DNA of 64,000 nucleotides from Diphasiastrum complanatum (GCA_029204225.1 CM055112.1:1431314-1495313); one strand, 5' to 3'. Shown: positions 45,541 through 57,692, counted from the stretch's first letter. Notes: a model not told the origin generated them from the sequence alone. Program-made: numbers and translations.

Positions 45541-45990
45541 ATACATTTTTGAGATTTTAGTCTATTGAACCCTTACATTTTAAGGGCTGTCTATGTCTTG
45601 AATTTTTACAGTTTCAGTGGTTTTAGTCTTCAAGACCCTTGCCATATTTTAGGGCTTTCAAATGCCTTGAATTTTTACTTTTTTTATGCTTTTCATCTAT
45701 TTGATTTATGAATTTTGACTTTTTTAAGCTTTTAATTATATTATAATTCATAGCATTTTTTAGGACTTTCAATGTTTTCAATTAACCTCATTTTTTGGGC
45801 TTCTAATATTCTAATCCCTAGAATTTTCTAGGGCTTTCAATGTCTTAAATTAATCTCATTTTTTGGGCTTTTAATTTGATGAACTTGCATTTTCTTAGGA
45901 CTGTTTTCAATTTTGACATTTTGTGGACTTTTAATTTGCTTAAATTCTACATTTAGGGGTTCTATTTAAGGGTTAAATGTATTTAGTTTT
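45541..45990. repeat. Degenerate AT-rich minisatellite
   Basis: Repeating unit of roughly 60-80 bases around TTTTAGGGCTTTCAATGTCT, TGAATTTTTAC and TTTTTTGGGCTTTTAAT, at least six recognisable repeats with drift. Confidence 0.7.
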
Positions 45991-47880
45991 CCTTTTTACA
46001 TTTTATTACTGCTTCTAATTTGTTGTGCTTTTACATTTTATTGATGTTTGAATGTATTTTCAGATTAAAAAAAAGTATTTATAAATTTTGATACATAAAG
46101 AAAAATGTGAATTGCAAATGCATCTTTTTCATGATTTGGAATTACCTATATGACAATGCAAGTCTTCTTAGGTGTCACAAATTGTGTGTGAATAACTACA
46201 TCACAATCTAACTTTACCTACATATTCATAATTTTTGCAAAATAGGAAAAATGTGAATTACATATACATTTCTTTATCATTTAGATTTACCTAGATAACA
46301 TTACAAATTTTCCTACATAGGTTGAACAAATTTCCTACATTACAAACCTTGGAGATCCATTGCAAGCAGGGAAATGTTTTCCCTACTTGGACACTCCAAA
46401 ACCCCCTTATTGAAATGGGAAAATCGCTATTGAACTAGGAAATTTTGAAATTTCCCCACATGGAGAATGGTTTCATTTTTCTTGTGACACCGAGATTTCG
46501 AAGCAGTCTGATAATCAATCTGTAGCAGCATGCATGAAATCGCAGTAGGTTCAATGTACCAATAGATGAATTAACTACCTATATACATGACTGAACTTAG
46601 GAGCATAGATTTGCCACCAGCAGCATGCATAGTCAACAACAAGATGTACAAGACTGTGTACAAGTCTGATCCGGCAGCAGTAGTGTTCAAAAACTTAGAG
46701 CAGTACAATTATTGACAAGTTATTGGTTGCAAGGGCACAACTATGGAGAAGATACTACATTGCTTGCAATTATTACTACAAGGGCATACTATACGGAACA
46801 GAACGAGAATCATGATGGTTGAGCTTGAGGGAAGTATAGCAGTGAAATGCTAGCACACTTAGGGAAAGCTGGTGCTAAACCGCTCCAATCTAATGGGGAT
46901 GCCTACCAAAAAGACTAATCTGACAGCCATGATTCATCACTACCACTAGCAAGCTTCGTCAGGTCAGCATGAGAAAGATCATCTGACCATGCACATTTCT
47001 GGCGCTCTCTGTACTTCATAAGGATTTGCTTAATTAGTATGACCATTACAAAGCTACACATACCAGAAGAAAAGAAATTCCAATTCATGCAAACACAGAA
47101 GAATTGTAGTTGCATATTGTTTTGGAAAACGTGGCTGGAAAATACCAGGAAAATTGCAGAAGTTGTGATTTTTATAGTCTCTCAGATGCGTGTTGATGCT
47201 ACCAATCACACAAGTCCACTTGCAAATTACTATTGCAATCCCTACAGGTGTAGCTAAATAACATTGCGTAGAGTAGAACTCCAAACTGATCACTGATGAG
47301 AGAAAGACAGCTCTGGTTGGAAAGTATGCGTCTGCATAGAATACATCTCTAAACTTATCGTTGGTCAGAGAGACGAGTTTGGCAAGAAACTGATCGTTGA
47401 TGAAAGAGAGACAAAGAGATTTATGATTTTTGAATTCGTTGGTTAGACAGATTCCAAAAAAGCAAATTTCAATTTGCACATTCACGGTGCATGCAAGAGC
47501 AACTCCACTTCAACGCTGATGTGGCAACAAACTGGTCCGTGAGCACAGGTACTTCAACGCTGACCTTTTAATAGCAGAAATTGATAGTAGACTCGTGTGA
47601 CAACAAACTGTATCGCTGGTGTGGCAACAAACTGATCGTTGAGCACGTGCAGTTCAAACGAGCATCCGCTAGTTTCATGCAAGCATGATGAGACACACTA
47701 CATGCAAATAAAAAGACACCGCGAACAGAGAAAAACATTCTCAAGTACACTTTGCGGTGACAGAGAGAGAATTAACTTAGACGCTGCTAAGCAAACATCT
47801 CAGGTTTGCTCTGTAATGGGTGTCTTCTACTCAGAAAAAGTTGTGCACAACGATGGATTGCTTTAGCTTGCATAATGAGG
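45991..47880. other. Intergenic, no gene seen
   Basis: Mostly AT-rich. Between 47,500 and 47,650 the phrase GTGGCAACAAACTG(G/A)TC-GTGAGCAC recurs two or three times. The 143-codon minus frame at 47,054-47,485 has no recognisable motif. Confidence 0.45.
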
Positions 47881-47892
47881 AGGACGTTACAA

Positions 47893-48473
47893 GCTTGAAA
47901 AAGGAGGCCACCAGAAACTGATGAAACAGAGGCAGATGAAACTTACAACTGCTCTCTGTGTAGCAAGTCTTTCGTTGATGAGCATAGTGCATTCATCATC
48001 GTTGATGTGAAGCTCTACATCTATCTCCACCACCTCCCACCGACTTCCACAACATCCACATGTGTCATTTGTATATCTCCAACCGCCTCCAACACAACTA
48101 CGGCTCTCTCAGGCCTATACTCACGCGAACGAGAGAGAAATATAGAGAGAAAGAGCTCGTCTCTCTCATCCTTGTACGCGAGAGAGAGATCGATGGATTG
48201 CTTTAGCTCGCAGAATGAGGAGGCCACCAGAAACTGATGAGACAGAGGAAGATGAAACTTACAGCTGCTCTCTGTGTAGCGAGTCTTTCCTTGATGACCA
48301 TAGTGCATTCATCATCGTTGATGAGAAGTTCTACATCTATCTCCACCGCATCCCATCGACTTCCACAACATCCACCTGTCATTTGTATATCTCCAACCGC
48401 CTCCAACACAACTACGGCTCTCTCAGGCCTATACTCATGCTTACGAGAGAGAAATATCGAGAGAAAGAGCTCG

Positions 48474-48480
<7 letters not shown>
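47893..48480 (+). repeat. Tandem duplication of about 320 bp before the peptide repeat
   Basis: 47,893-48,190 and 48,206-48,480 are direct near copies (GGCCACCAGAAACTGATGA... to CTCTCAGGCCTATACTCA). The end of each matches the sequence at both window ends (ATACTCATGCGAACGAGAGAG), so it is the outer margin of the peptide-locus unit. Confidence 0.85.
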
Positions 48481-48505
<25 letters not shown>

Positions 48506-48628
48506 ATCTGTTTAGAAAGTCTCGTCTACATATGGACTTTCTATTTTATCCAATATCAAATCATAACCTTTCATCTCAATGCATATCTACGTTCTATAAT
48601 ATGCCATGTGGCTAATTTCTTTGAGTAG
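48215..48628 (+). CDS. Hypothetical Cys-containing ORF at edge of peptide repeat
   Basis: Starts MRRPPETDETEEDE and contains YSCSLCSESFLDDHSAFIIVDEKF, with a CxxC pair and a nearby His, before running into GA-coded Arg-Glu repeats. The upstream tandem copy has the same stretch (CSLCSKSFVDEHSAF). It may be a small real protein whose end has been replaced by the microsatellite; unrecognised. Confidence 0.3.
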
Positions 48629-48778
48629 ATAGCTCAAATTTGGAAACTTCTTATTTTTATTAATAAAAGATGGGAAAACCCATCAAGAGTACAAAGGAAT
48701 TCATGTTGTAAGCGTAAAGGCCATAAGGCAAATTGAGATACTGTACAACTAAAACAAAGCAACAATCTCGCAGAGTAT

Positions 48779-49130
48779 TTACATAAAGCCTACTGCTTGG
48801 TGTGAGTCTCTAGTTAAGATAGTTGGAAGTTTAGGTAGTGCAGGAAGCTGTGAAGCAGCCGTTCTTGCAACTACGACACGTCGAAGTATTGCAAGTGCCT
48901 GAGTGCATTGTAAAGTCATAGAAACTCCTTGACGATAATAAGCCGTGATCATAGATAAAGGTGAGGCACCACGTCCTTGGAGTTTCACTGCAAAACCTGC
49001 ACAAGATGATAGAAAATCATCGAATTTCTTATGCAGGCACCCATATGTTTCCAAAGCAAAAGGAATAAAGTCTTCTCCAGGAGTGCGATGTGAATAATCT
49101 TGAAATTTGGGTATAGGACAATTGTAAAAA
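48779..49130 (-). pseudogene. Transposon-like ORF fragment, best copy
   Basis: Best-preserved of three copies. Open from about 49,130 (CPIPKFQDYSHRTPGEDF) through ETYGCLHKKFDDFLSSCAG and GASPLSMITAYYRQGVSMTL to TAA at 48,779. It lacks any start and any upstream domains. It resembles the C-terminal segment of plant reverse-transcriptase-like ORFs, from memory only. Confidence 0.5.
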
Positions 49131-49550
49131 TTGAATGATGGATCATCGGATCATCCTATCTATGTCATACAAGTGTATTTTGAACGTGCATTGATCTCCA
49201 TCGGAGAAAGCACACAATTTGGATTCGTGCCTCCACCATCAAACATAGGCGCATTTATCTGCCAAAACAAATTAGGTTTAAGATCGATAAGATTTGTCAT
49301 TGCTTTCTCCTTGGAACTTTGACGAGACAGAGAGAGCGATGCGAGAGCGAGAAACCGCGCTGCTATATTGAAGTTGATGGAGAATCAACAGAAGTATGTT
49401 AGCACGGTTCCCTTCTGTGTTTGTAATGAAATGAACAAAACTGTACGATTTTGTATCGACGGCTGATTTTCTGATGGCAGATGGCTAGCCTTTAGCTATA
49501 GGGTTTAGGGAACTCAAGACTCAAATGATCTTGTTTCTCTTAAAAGGTAT

Positions 49551-49949
49551 TCATTGCGTGTTGCTCGCAGGTACAAGAGAGGCGAAGCTGTCCAGCTTAT
49601 CGGTTTCTGATTTCGGGTTGGAATTTAAGAAATAAAGAGCAGTCCTGTGGTTCGTTGAAAGTCTTGGTGATGTTTTAATGTTCATCTGCTCTTTGGATAT
49701 AGCTGAAACGTAATTCGGGCATCCATTAATACTGTTAGACGTGACCGTCTCTCCGATCTCGGAATGAGTACACGTCGGGGGTGCGGGAGGGATGAATCTA
49801 AGAGATTCAAATCCATAGCTGGCTTCCAATCTCTTATTAGTTGCAGGTTGTTCCTTCACATGTCGAGCATCGGAAGCTAAAGAATCAAACGAAATCAGAA
49901 AGACTAACATCAGAATCCCTGGCATTATTTTCCCAAAGTTCAAATCCAT
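49551..49949 (-). CDS. Small secreted two-cysteine peptide (type 1)
   Basis: 132 residues, nearly identical to 1151-1549 (differences such as N for Y in PATNKRLEAS and G for E before CPNYV). Signal peptide, two mature-region cysteines and the conserved C-terminus are all intact. The upstream frame 49,997-50,614 ends 47 bases before this ATG. It is transcribed away from the type 2 gene at 51,825; the two starts lie about 1.9 kb apart. Confidence 0.75.
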   Translation of the reverse strand: MDLNFGKIMPGILMLVFLISFDSLASDARHVKEQPATNKRLEASYGFESLRFIPPAPPTCTHSEIGETVTSNSINGCPNYVSAISKEQMNIKTSPRLSTNHRTALYFLNSNPKSETDKLDSFASLVPASNTQ

Positions 49950-49996
49950 TGACACTGAAACTATGAATTAGTGCAATTAGTGTAGTTTCTCGGGCT

Positions 49997-50614
49997 CTAG
50001 ATCACATGCTGTGCCCAAGCTTGAGAAATTGAATTGATTACGCAGCTCTCCAATCTGACATCTGCCATGTTCCTGATAGATGGAGGAGAAAATGAGTTGC
50101 AGTTATTTGTTGAATACCGAGAAGACAAACTGATCTCCTTAGATAGTACACGAAGAGCAGGTTGAGCCGGTTTATTTGTTGCTCTTTGTTTCGGTGCAAC
50201 GGCTGCGCCAGCCAAATTTGACGATGCAGGTAGAGCAAGATTTGAAGATAGAAATATTAGGAGGAGTTTTGACGTAGAAAAGCGATATTGAGAAAGAGAA
50301 TGGATGAAGTTAAGAGCAGACCGAGACGTTAGACGCAACAGCTCCTGTTCGCTGCTTGTAGCGCGAGACCTGGTGTGAATGTCGCGTTGTTTTGCCAACG
50401 ACTTTTTCCATATGCAAATTTTAATGTATGTATTGTAGTTAGAGCTTTCGGTCAAACGCTTTTGTGCTGGAGACCGTAACGAATGACCATTTTGTGAACG
50501 GTGAGGTGTTTGAGGCAAAGGCGGCCCCCTGTGTCTTGCACCATTGTTTGCTGGACAACTTGAGATGCATGAAATCATCCAAGTGAGTGAGGCAAATGCC
50601 CCACAAATTGTCAT
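49997..50614 (-). other. Upstream reading frame of type 1 gene, 205 codons
   Basis: Open from 50,614 to 49,997 and directly upstream of the peptide gene on the same strand. The middle differs from the copy at 62,227-62,844 by a frame excursion (HSLSQYRFSTSKLLL against PFSFSISLFYVKTPP) that returns to frame. That is unlike a protein under selection. The last 72 codons agree in all copies and partly in the type 2 genes. It is either a leader with a conserved uORF, or the promoter/5' UTR of an ancestral gene. Confidence 0.4.
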
Positions 50615-51366
50615 ATCTCTTCTCTGTATTAGGTCAATGTATGGATTGTCTCTCTAAGGACCTATTGGCGTCTGGGACAAAAAATCATGTAGAGTTTTGA
50701 GACTCGTATTCCCAAGACATACTATCAAAATTTAGGTTCTCTAATGAGACAACAAATATGACACACTTGATGTCACTATCACTTCCTCTTTGTGTTGCCT
50801 TGAGATATTAAAGTAGTATCACCATCTTTTCATATTCCTTGTGTCTTCCTCGTTTTGTTTTGGTAATCAACCGAAGAGAGAAGGAATATTCCCTTTTCCT
50901 AATTGCATTTGATGTCCACCTACTTTTTGTGTATAGTCTTGTTGCTAGAATTTGAGAGTTGATTTTGTTAGCACCATGAGTTCATCCAAGTCCTTGGAGA
51001 GAACGTTCAAGAGGCCCTCCTTTGAAACATGTGATCAGGCAAATGGTTAAGAAGTCCTTGACTATAAGGCATATTGTTATCTTATCAATGTGGACCAAAC
51101 TAGTCATTCTCATATCCATATAAGTAATAGTTTTTATTCATGAAAACATGGCCCTCTTCACAATTTTTGTGGCATTTGCCTCACTTGGATGATTTCAATT
51201 TCCAGGCATCTAAAGTTGCCTAAGGATGGTGCAAGACAACACAACTATACACGCGCAAGTATAACAAATGAAGCCGCCTTTGCCTCCTTTCAACAGCTAA
51301 ACATGGCCATGCGTTACAGTCTCCATAACGAAGACGTTTGACAGAATTAAAATTTGGATTTGACTT
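50615..51366. other. Divergent intergenic region
   Basis: Lies between the type 1 and type 2 peptide genes and matches 61,475-62,226 inverted. No coding signal. Presumably holds upstream regulatory DNA of both genes. Confidence 0.5.
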
Positions 51367-51386
51367 CTATATATATATATATATAT
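51367..51386 (+). promoter_or_regulatory. (TA)n tract at TATA-box position of type 2 gene
   Basis: A run of alternating TA lies about 440 bases before the ATG, followed by AAAAGTCGTTGGCAAAA, which is also conserved in the type 1 leader. In type 1 copies the TA run is absent and CATATGG stands there. Confidence 0.4.
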
Positions 51387-51824
51387 CGATACAGAAAAGT
51401 CGTTGGCAAAATAACGCGATGTCAACACTATTTCTCACGCTACGAGCAGCGAACGGGAGCTGCTGCTTTCATCCCATTCTCCTCAATACCACTTTTCTAC
51501 ATCAAAACTCCTCCAAGAATTTCTATCGTCAAATCTTGAGCTACCTGCATCGTCAAATATGACTGGCACAGCAGTTGCACCGAAGCACAGAGCAACAAAC
51601 AAATTGAATCAACCTGCTCTTCGTCTCCTATTTAAGGAGATCGTTTAATCATCTTCGTATTCAACAAACAACTGCAACAACTTTCCTCCTCAATCTATCA
51701 GGAACACGCGAAATTTGAAATTAGAGAGTTGCGTAATCAACTCATTTTCGAAGCTTGGGCATAGCATTTGATACACAGCCTTGAGTAACTACACTAATTA
51801 CAATAGTTCATAGTTTCAGCATCG

Positions 51825-52250
51825 ATGGATTTGAATATTGGGAGACTAATGTCAGGGATTTTGATATTGGTCTTCGTGGTTTCGTTTGATTCTTTAGCTA
51901 TCAATGCTCGACATTTGAAGGAACAACCCGCAACTAATAGGAGATTGGAGGCTAGTTATGGATGTGAATCTCTTGATCGATTCATCCCTCCTGCACCTCC
52001 CATTTGCACTCATTCCGAAATCGGAGAGACAGTCACGTTTAACAGTATACATGGATGCCCAACTTACGTATCAGTTGTATCCAGAGAGCAGATGAACATT
52101 AAAACACCTTCGGAAGTAGATATTGTTCCATCACCAAGACCTTCGACGAACCACAGGACTGCTCTTTATTTCTCAAATTCCAACCCGAAATCAGAAACTG
52201 ATAAGCTGGACAGCTTCACGTCTCTTGTACCTGCGAGCAGCACACAGTGA
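51825..52250 (+). CDS. Small secreted peptide (type 2), three mature cysteines
   Basis: 141 residues. Signal peptide (ILILVFVVSF), then NARHLKEQPATNRRLEASYG, IPPAPPICTHSE and CPTYVSVVS. A nine-residue insert (PSEVDIVPS) is not found in type 1. The tail is DSFTSLVPASSTQ. Relative to its partner at 60,587-61,012 it carries an extra Cys in place of Phe (SYGCES). The upstream frame seen in other copies is interrupted here by a TAA at about 51,647. About 156 bases after the stop, the host repeat is cut by retroelement DNA. Confidence 0.75.
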   Translation: MDLNIGRLMSGILILVFVVSFDSLAINARHLKEQPATNRRLEASYGCESLDRFIPPAPPICTHSEIGETVTFNSIHGCPTYVSVVSREQMNIKTPSEVDIVPSPRPSTNHRTALYFSNSNPKSETDKLDSFTSLVPASSTQ

Positions 52251-52406
52251 CTATTTTGAAAGCGAAATAAGATCATTTGGTTTTCGTGTTCCCTAGACTC
52301 TACAGCTTGAAAAGCGACAGCCAGCCATCTGCCATCAAATAATCAGCCGTCCATACGAAATCAGACATTTCTGTACGGTTCGGTACAAATACATAAGGGG
52401 AACCCA

Positions 52407-53473
52407 ATGTGTAAAATGATCAATAATTGTTAGTTTTAGATCCACACGTGTGAAATAAAGTAGCTTAATATAATTGTATAGAAAAAAACAGTACTTTGTG
52501 TTTTGGTTCAGGTTTGATCAAGATCTAGTAGAGTTTGCATCTCATTTTTTGTGTAGATGCTGATTTTTTCACATTGGCAAGATTGGTGGAGTTAATTGTT
52601 TTCTAACCAAAGATCAAAGGGATAATTTTGGATATTACTATAGGGCTAAGGGTCAATATGACCATTTGTGACATGTACTGGGCCAAGAGACAATGTAATA
52701 TTAAATGTTGAAAGTGTAATTGTGTTTAGGAGTTGTAGATCGTAAGTTGATTATTACGAAGTGGATAGGCACAAATAGTTAGATGTGTAAGAAGGAAGTG
52801 TCGTTGTAAGTAGAATGTTATGTTAAGTCATACTCAAGGCGAAGTTGAACGGTCGGCAATCAATTGTAGGAGTAATGTTTGTGGTCTTCGACAGGAAGTT
52901 GAACAGACCGTAAGTGACTGTAGTATCCTCAATTACGGTGCTGAACGGCAAGATGGAACGACCATTTATGGTCATTACAATGAAGGGCGATAGGAAATTG
53001 TGGTGTTTTCACATGAAGATAAATAGGAAATCTGAAGCCAAAAGGGGGGCTTTTGAATACTGGACTATTCAGGCAGTAGCGTATGCAAGAGACGAAGGGT
53101 GAGAGCCGACTACTAGTTATACTTAGTTCAGTCTTTGTGTGAGTTGCAAGCAGCAAGAGAGTGTTACTTTGCTTAAGACCTTTTGAGCAACTAGCATGTA
53201 GGCATTGAATATTGTGTATCAGCTGTTACTTCAGAAATTGACTATTACACTATTATATGTTGGGTGTTGTGAGGATGGCTGTTAGATATTTGCATAGAAT
53301 CAAATTAATTATCGTATGAACAGTAGTTTGCAATGGTTTACCTCTGTTTAATTGGTATAATGCTATTGGATAGATATTGATGTTGTTATTGTTATTGGAT
53401 TCTAGTTAACTTTGAGGGCTCCGTTGTTGAAATTAGGAACTGGGAGTTAATGGACTAAAACACACCCCTAACA
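52407..53473 (+). mobile_element. LTR of the gag-only element, 5' truncated
   Basis: Ends ...CACCCCTAACA at 53,473, with the primer-site-like sequence beginning at 53,476 (TTTTGGTTCCGTTGTCAGGA). Its left end is a breakpoint, not a true LTR start, because copy A continues 300 bases further. The 62-codon frame at 52,914-53,102 is LTR sequence. Confidence 0.6.
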
Positions 53474-53529
53474 CCTTTTGGTTCCGTTGTCAGGACCATT
53501 TCTTTCTAGTAGCATATTCTGGAGTGGGA

Positions 53530-54611
53530 CGAATTTGAATTGTAGGTAGAGCTAGCAGAGGAGGAAGTGGAGTTGCCTCTAATGTCTACAGGTGCTGGCT
53601 GTTCGGATTTGGAAAAATCTATGATTCGATATGGAATGGAGACTGTTTCAATAGGCCATCGTACTCAGGTGGCTATATTCTAGTGTTTTAAAGGTAAGAA
53701 GCACGATGATCCTGACATGGGCATTCACCAGTTTTTGGCAGTTTGTTAGGCAAACCTTGAAGTGGAGGACATTCAGAATTTGGAATTTTTTTCAACCACA
53801 TTGAAAGGAAATGTCTAAAAGTGGACTCACAATATGGATTGCAAGAGTCTTGGAGCTGGGATGAATTGCAAAGGGCATTCCCGAAAAGGTATCGGAAGGA
53901 ACATGAGGATGAAGAAATATAGACAAATTGCAAGCGATCAAGCAGAAACGAAAGGAGGACGTATTATCTTATGTTCAACATTTCCAGGTTCTGAAAAAGA
54001 GATTACAGGAATTACTCACAAATGAAAAACACATTAAGTATTTCCGTCATGGATTACATAAGGTTCTTCGACGGGGAACTACTTCATTACAGGGTCAGGG
54101 CCTGGAACATATTGTGGATGCTGCAAGACAATTGGAGAAAGAAGAGACTCAAAAGAAGTATCGGCGATAGCGTCAACATCATCGGCGAGATGACTCGTCT
54201 GATTCTGACTCAGATACAAGTATAGAATCAGATGATTTTTCTAGTTCGAAAGAGAGTTCGTCTTCTTTGCGTGATGGGAAATGGTCAAAGAAGAATAAGC
54301 AGAAGGTGAAAGCTAGTGGGCCATGTCTAGCAGTCACGAAAGAGTTTGTTACTATGGAGTTTCGCCAAGGGAATGTCCGGTTTTGCCAAAACTGCAATCA
54401 AGAAGGACATTATATTAATGAGTTTCCTAATAGTACTCGGTATCGTGTGATTTGTAATGCATATAACCACTGGACAAATGACTGTAGAAGACTACAACTG
54501 GTAAGATCCGCTGGAGCATTTGTAGTCCAAGCACACCAACTACAACAACTGCAAATGCAACAGCCTCAGTATTGGCAACCACCGCTACAAGAGATGCTGC
54601 CACAAATGTAG
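53530..54611 (+). mobile_element. Retrotransposon gag remnant (better copy)
   Basis: Pieces in two frames. One frame reads KEDVLSYVQHFQVLKKRLQ and AARQLEKEETQKKYRR. The second (54,267-54,611) reads KWSKKNKQKVKAS, VRFCQNCNQEGHY and CNAYNHWTNDCRRLQ. The first knuckle has Phe in place of its last Cys and the second lacks its first Cys. No protease or pol follows. Confidence 0.65.
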
Positions 54612-54783
54612 GCAGGGAATCCGATACAACCATAGCCATTTCAATGGCAAGTGTGTTATTGTTGCGTTGGCATCTCAAAGGGCACTGGGACTTGAGCGGT
54701 TTCCCCAACATGCTCTTAAATCTAATTTATTCCATCATGCACTTACATAAAATCCAACTTAGAAACGTAACAAGCTTAACCAT

Positions 54784-55339
54784 TTAGACTTGAGAAAATT
54801 CCAACCAACCTGAAAGCCAACTCAGAATCTGTCCCCAAAAGGTAACCAAAGGCAAAGACAAGCCACACATGAAACCCAAGGTAGAGTGGTCACCAAACTG
54901 ACCAAATGGCATAGCAACGAGCCACACGTCGGTGATGTGGACCGTTAGGCATCGACGACGCAAAAAGAATGTAGTAAGGGTCCTTCCACTTGGACCATAC
55001 CGGAGGCAAAACTGAAATGGTAATGATCCCCAAGGATCAACTTTATCAAATTTGGAAGAGGTTACATTCAGACATAGACTGACTGGTCTCGGAGCCACCA
55101 ACACGTGCTGGGCATAGTGCCTGGCTTGCGCTCGTAGATGGAGCTAAGACCTGGCAACTAGGTTCCTAGCGCTGGTTGATGTCAAATTTCAGAGTTTAAG
55201 GATTGAATTTGATCTACAAATGATCACAAAGAGTGATTGGTAGCTTGGGATCTTGATCTATATCAAGACTAGCTTCCAAATCTAGCTTCTACTTGACAAT
55301 CTTTGTGATTCCAAGCAAGAACAATCAAGAAATGATGAT
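54784..55339. other. Unassigned repeat DNA
   Basis: Inverted match of 16,866-17,429; a 106-codon minus frame is open but unrecognised. Confidence 0.4.
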
Positions 55340-55682
55340 CCATGGCTTAACACGTGTGAGGTACAGCTAAAGTACAACCTGATGACAGAGAAATAGTTTA
55401 CTTATGATTAACTAAGCATTCATCCACAGAAAAAGTGCTTAAGAGAGTGAAAACACCAAGATTGCTTTACAAACCAATGTTTCTCATCATTAGGTTCACA
55501 ATGGATCCATCCTGAATCACAATCACCATTATTTCTCTCTAAGCTTCATCCAGCACGTGTGAGATAGCTCATTGTACTTATCCATATCCACTTTGGATAA
55601 GATCTATCAAGTTTGCCACATCATCCATTGGTGGTTTGTGTTGACCTTCTAGATACCTACAATCTAGGACCTAACTCCTATA
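55340..55682 (-). repeat. 330-bp dispersed repeat
   Basis: Third copy of the repeat described at 14,284-14,612. Confidence 0.8.
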
Positions 55683-55846
55683 ATTTAGGAGATGTCATAT
55701 TTGACTCAAATGAAAGCTAATAAAAATGGATCTAAATATTACAAGTGTCATTTCACATGTGTGGACAGGTCCTCACACGTGTGGATCTACATAGATGTCA
55801 AATACATCAAAAAAACCATGTGAAAATTGCTAAATTCTAACACTCC

Positions 55847-57340
55847 TCAATTTTTACATGATACATCTATAGTACATTTATCTACAACTCCTAAAGCTGA
55901 TCTCAACTTGATAAATGAAGCCTTTGGCAAGGCTTTAGTGAGTAGATCATCAAGGCAATCTGAAGAAGACACATGATGTAGCTCGATCTGCTTTGCTTGA
56001 ACCTTTTCCCTTTCAAAAATGTGAGCAATCTCTGTTTGCTTGCTCCTTGCATGGAATGTGGGATTGTTTGCTAATGCTTGGCTTGATTGGTTGTCACAGT
56101 ATATTATTGGTTGCACCTTAGCCTCCATGACTTGCAACTCCACCAAAAGCCTCTTCAACCATAAGATCTCCTTTGTTGTTGATGTTAGCGTTGTATTCCG
56201 ACTCGGTCGAAGATAGAGAAATAGTATCTTGCTTTTTGGAAATCCAAGACACTATGCCATTTCAAAGAAAGGTAACAAAAGCACTTGTGGACCTCCTATC
56301 CACTTTATCACCTGGCAAAATCAGCATCCGAATATGCCCTCAAGGCTAGATTAGATCAATCATTCAAAATGCCAAAGTTCTTGGTGGCCCAGATGTACCT
56401 CAAGACCCTTTTTGCATTTTTCCAATGACAAACCAATGAATTTTGCATAGATTGGCTTAGTTTACCCACACTATAACTTAGATCAGGCCTAGTTATAGTA
56501 AGATAGATCAAGGATCCTACAAGTCTTCTATATAGTGGGATGTCCTCAAAGGATGCTTCATCATCACTATTAGAAACTTTTACATTTTGCTCTATAGGAG
56601 TTTCTACTCTTTTACAATCTTTCATTTCAAACTTTTCTAAAATAGAAGAGGCATATTTGGATTGTCAAATGAAACTCAAATATTTGCTTCTTGAAACTTC
56701 TATTCCTAATATGAAATGAAGATTACCAAGATCCACCATCTTAAACTCTTTAGACAATGCTTCACTTCTTGTATACCATCAGGATCATTTCCACGAAGGA
56801 TAATGTCATCTACATACAAAATGAGAATGATGATTTTACCATCATTGAATTTTAAGTACAAAGAAGGATCATAAGCACTTACAACAAATCTTATAGAGTT
56901 CAAGAAAGCATTCAACCTAGAATACCGAGATCTGCATGCTTGCTTAAGCCCATAAAGGCTTCTTAGCAACAAACACACTTTCTCTTCTTGATCTTCTTTG
57001 ATGAAGCCCTCGGGTTGCCTCATGAAGATCTCCTCTTCCAAATAACCATTGAGAAATGCATTAGTCACATCAAGTTGAAATAGAGGCCAATTGAAAGTAG
57101 TTGCAAGAGAAATTATCAACCTTATGAAAACTAGTTTAGCAACAGGAGCAAAAGTTTCATCAAAATCTACTCCCTTGGTTTGCAAGAACCCCTTTGCCAC
57201 TAGCCTTGCCTTGTCCCATTTTAATTGTACTTCAATATATAGATCCATTTGCACTCAAGTGGTTTTCTTCCATGAGGAAGATCCGCAACTTCCATGTATG
57301 ATTCTCCAAAAGAGCATCATACTCCTTTTGCATGGCATCC
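55847..57340 (-). mobile_element. Ty1/copia RT-RNase H remnant (better copy)
   Basis: The minus-strand frame 56,706-57,254 carries RT without the deletion seen in copy A (DETFAPVAKLVFIRLI, FQLDVTNAFLNGY, LYVDDIIL). 56,356-56,625 carries LVGSLIYLTITRPDLSYSV. RNase H remains run to 55,847 (DNQSSQALAN, HHVSSSDCLDDLLTKALPK). Short shifts separate the parts. The adjoining LTR start lies at about 55,690-55,846. Confidence 0.9.
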
Positions 57341-57382
57341 CTCCAATTATTTAATACAATCTAGGACCTAACTCCTATCATT

Positions 57383-57640
57383 GTCAATATTAGGCCAAAA
57401 TGCATTTTAGACTTAGAGATAAACTTTATGAAAGCTATTTTGCTCAAAGTTCATTTGAACTACCACTATTGGAAAGTGTGGGAAAGCTAGGAGGTGGAGT
57501 TTGGACACATTCAAATTTGAATGTTAGATGCATTGAATCTAGTCACATTGTTGATAAGGTTTTTGATATGGAGGAAAAGCACAAAATTATTAATGAGACA
57601 TGGACCTGCTATAAAAGGATGTAAATTCGTGAAGAAAGAG

Positions 57641-57692
<52 letters not shown>
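57383..57692 (+). mobile_element. Copia LTR fragment with CT tract
   Basis: Starts near TCAATATTAGGCCAAAATGC and ends in a CT tract (57,641-57,692). Related to the inner part of the LTR at 25,544-26,174. The 74-codon frame is LTR sequence. Confidence 0.65.

Larger units (their letters stand above)
48440..52406. repeat. Peptide-locus inverted arm, left
   Basis: Inverted with respect to about 60,430-64,000. It contains, outward to inward, the transposon-like frame, the type 1 peptide gene (minus), its upstream frame, about 1.2 kb of intergenic DNA and the type 2 peptide gene (plus). Identity to the other arm is very high by eye. It is cut at 52,406, where the arm joins mid-LTR sequence of repeat A'. 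Confidence 0.9.

Noticed and set aside
47054-47485. 143-codon minus-strand frame as a gene
   Set aside because: No domain, signal or paralogue; overlaps other open frames in AT-rich DNA.
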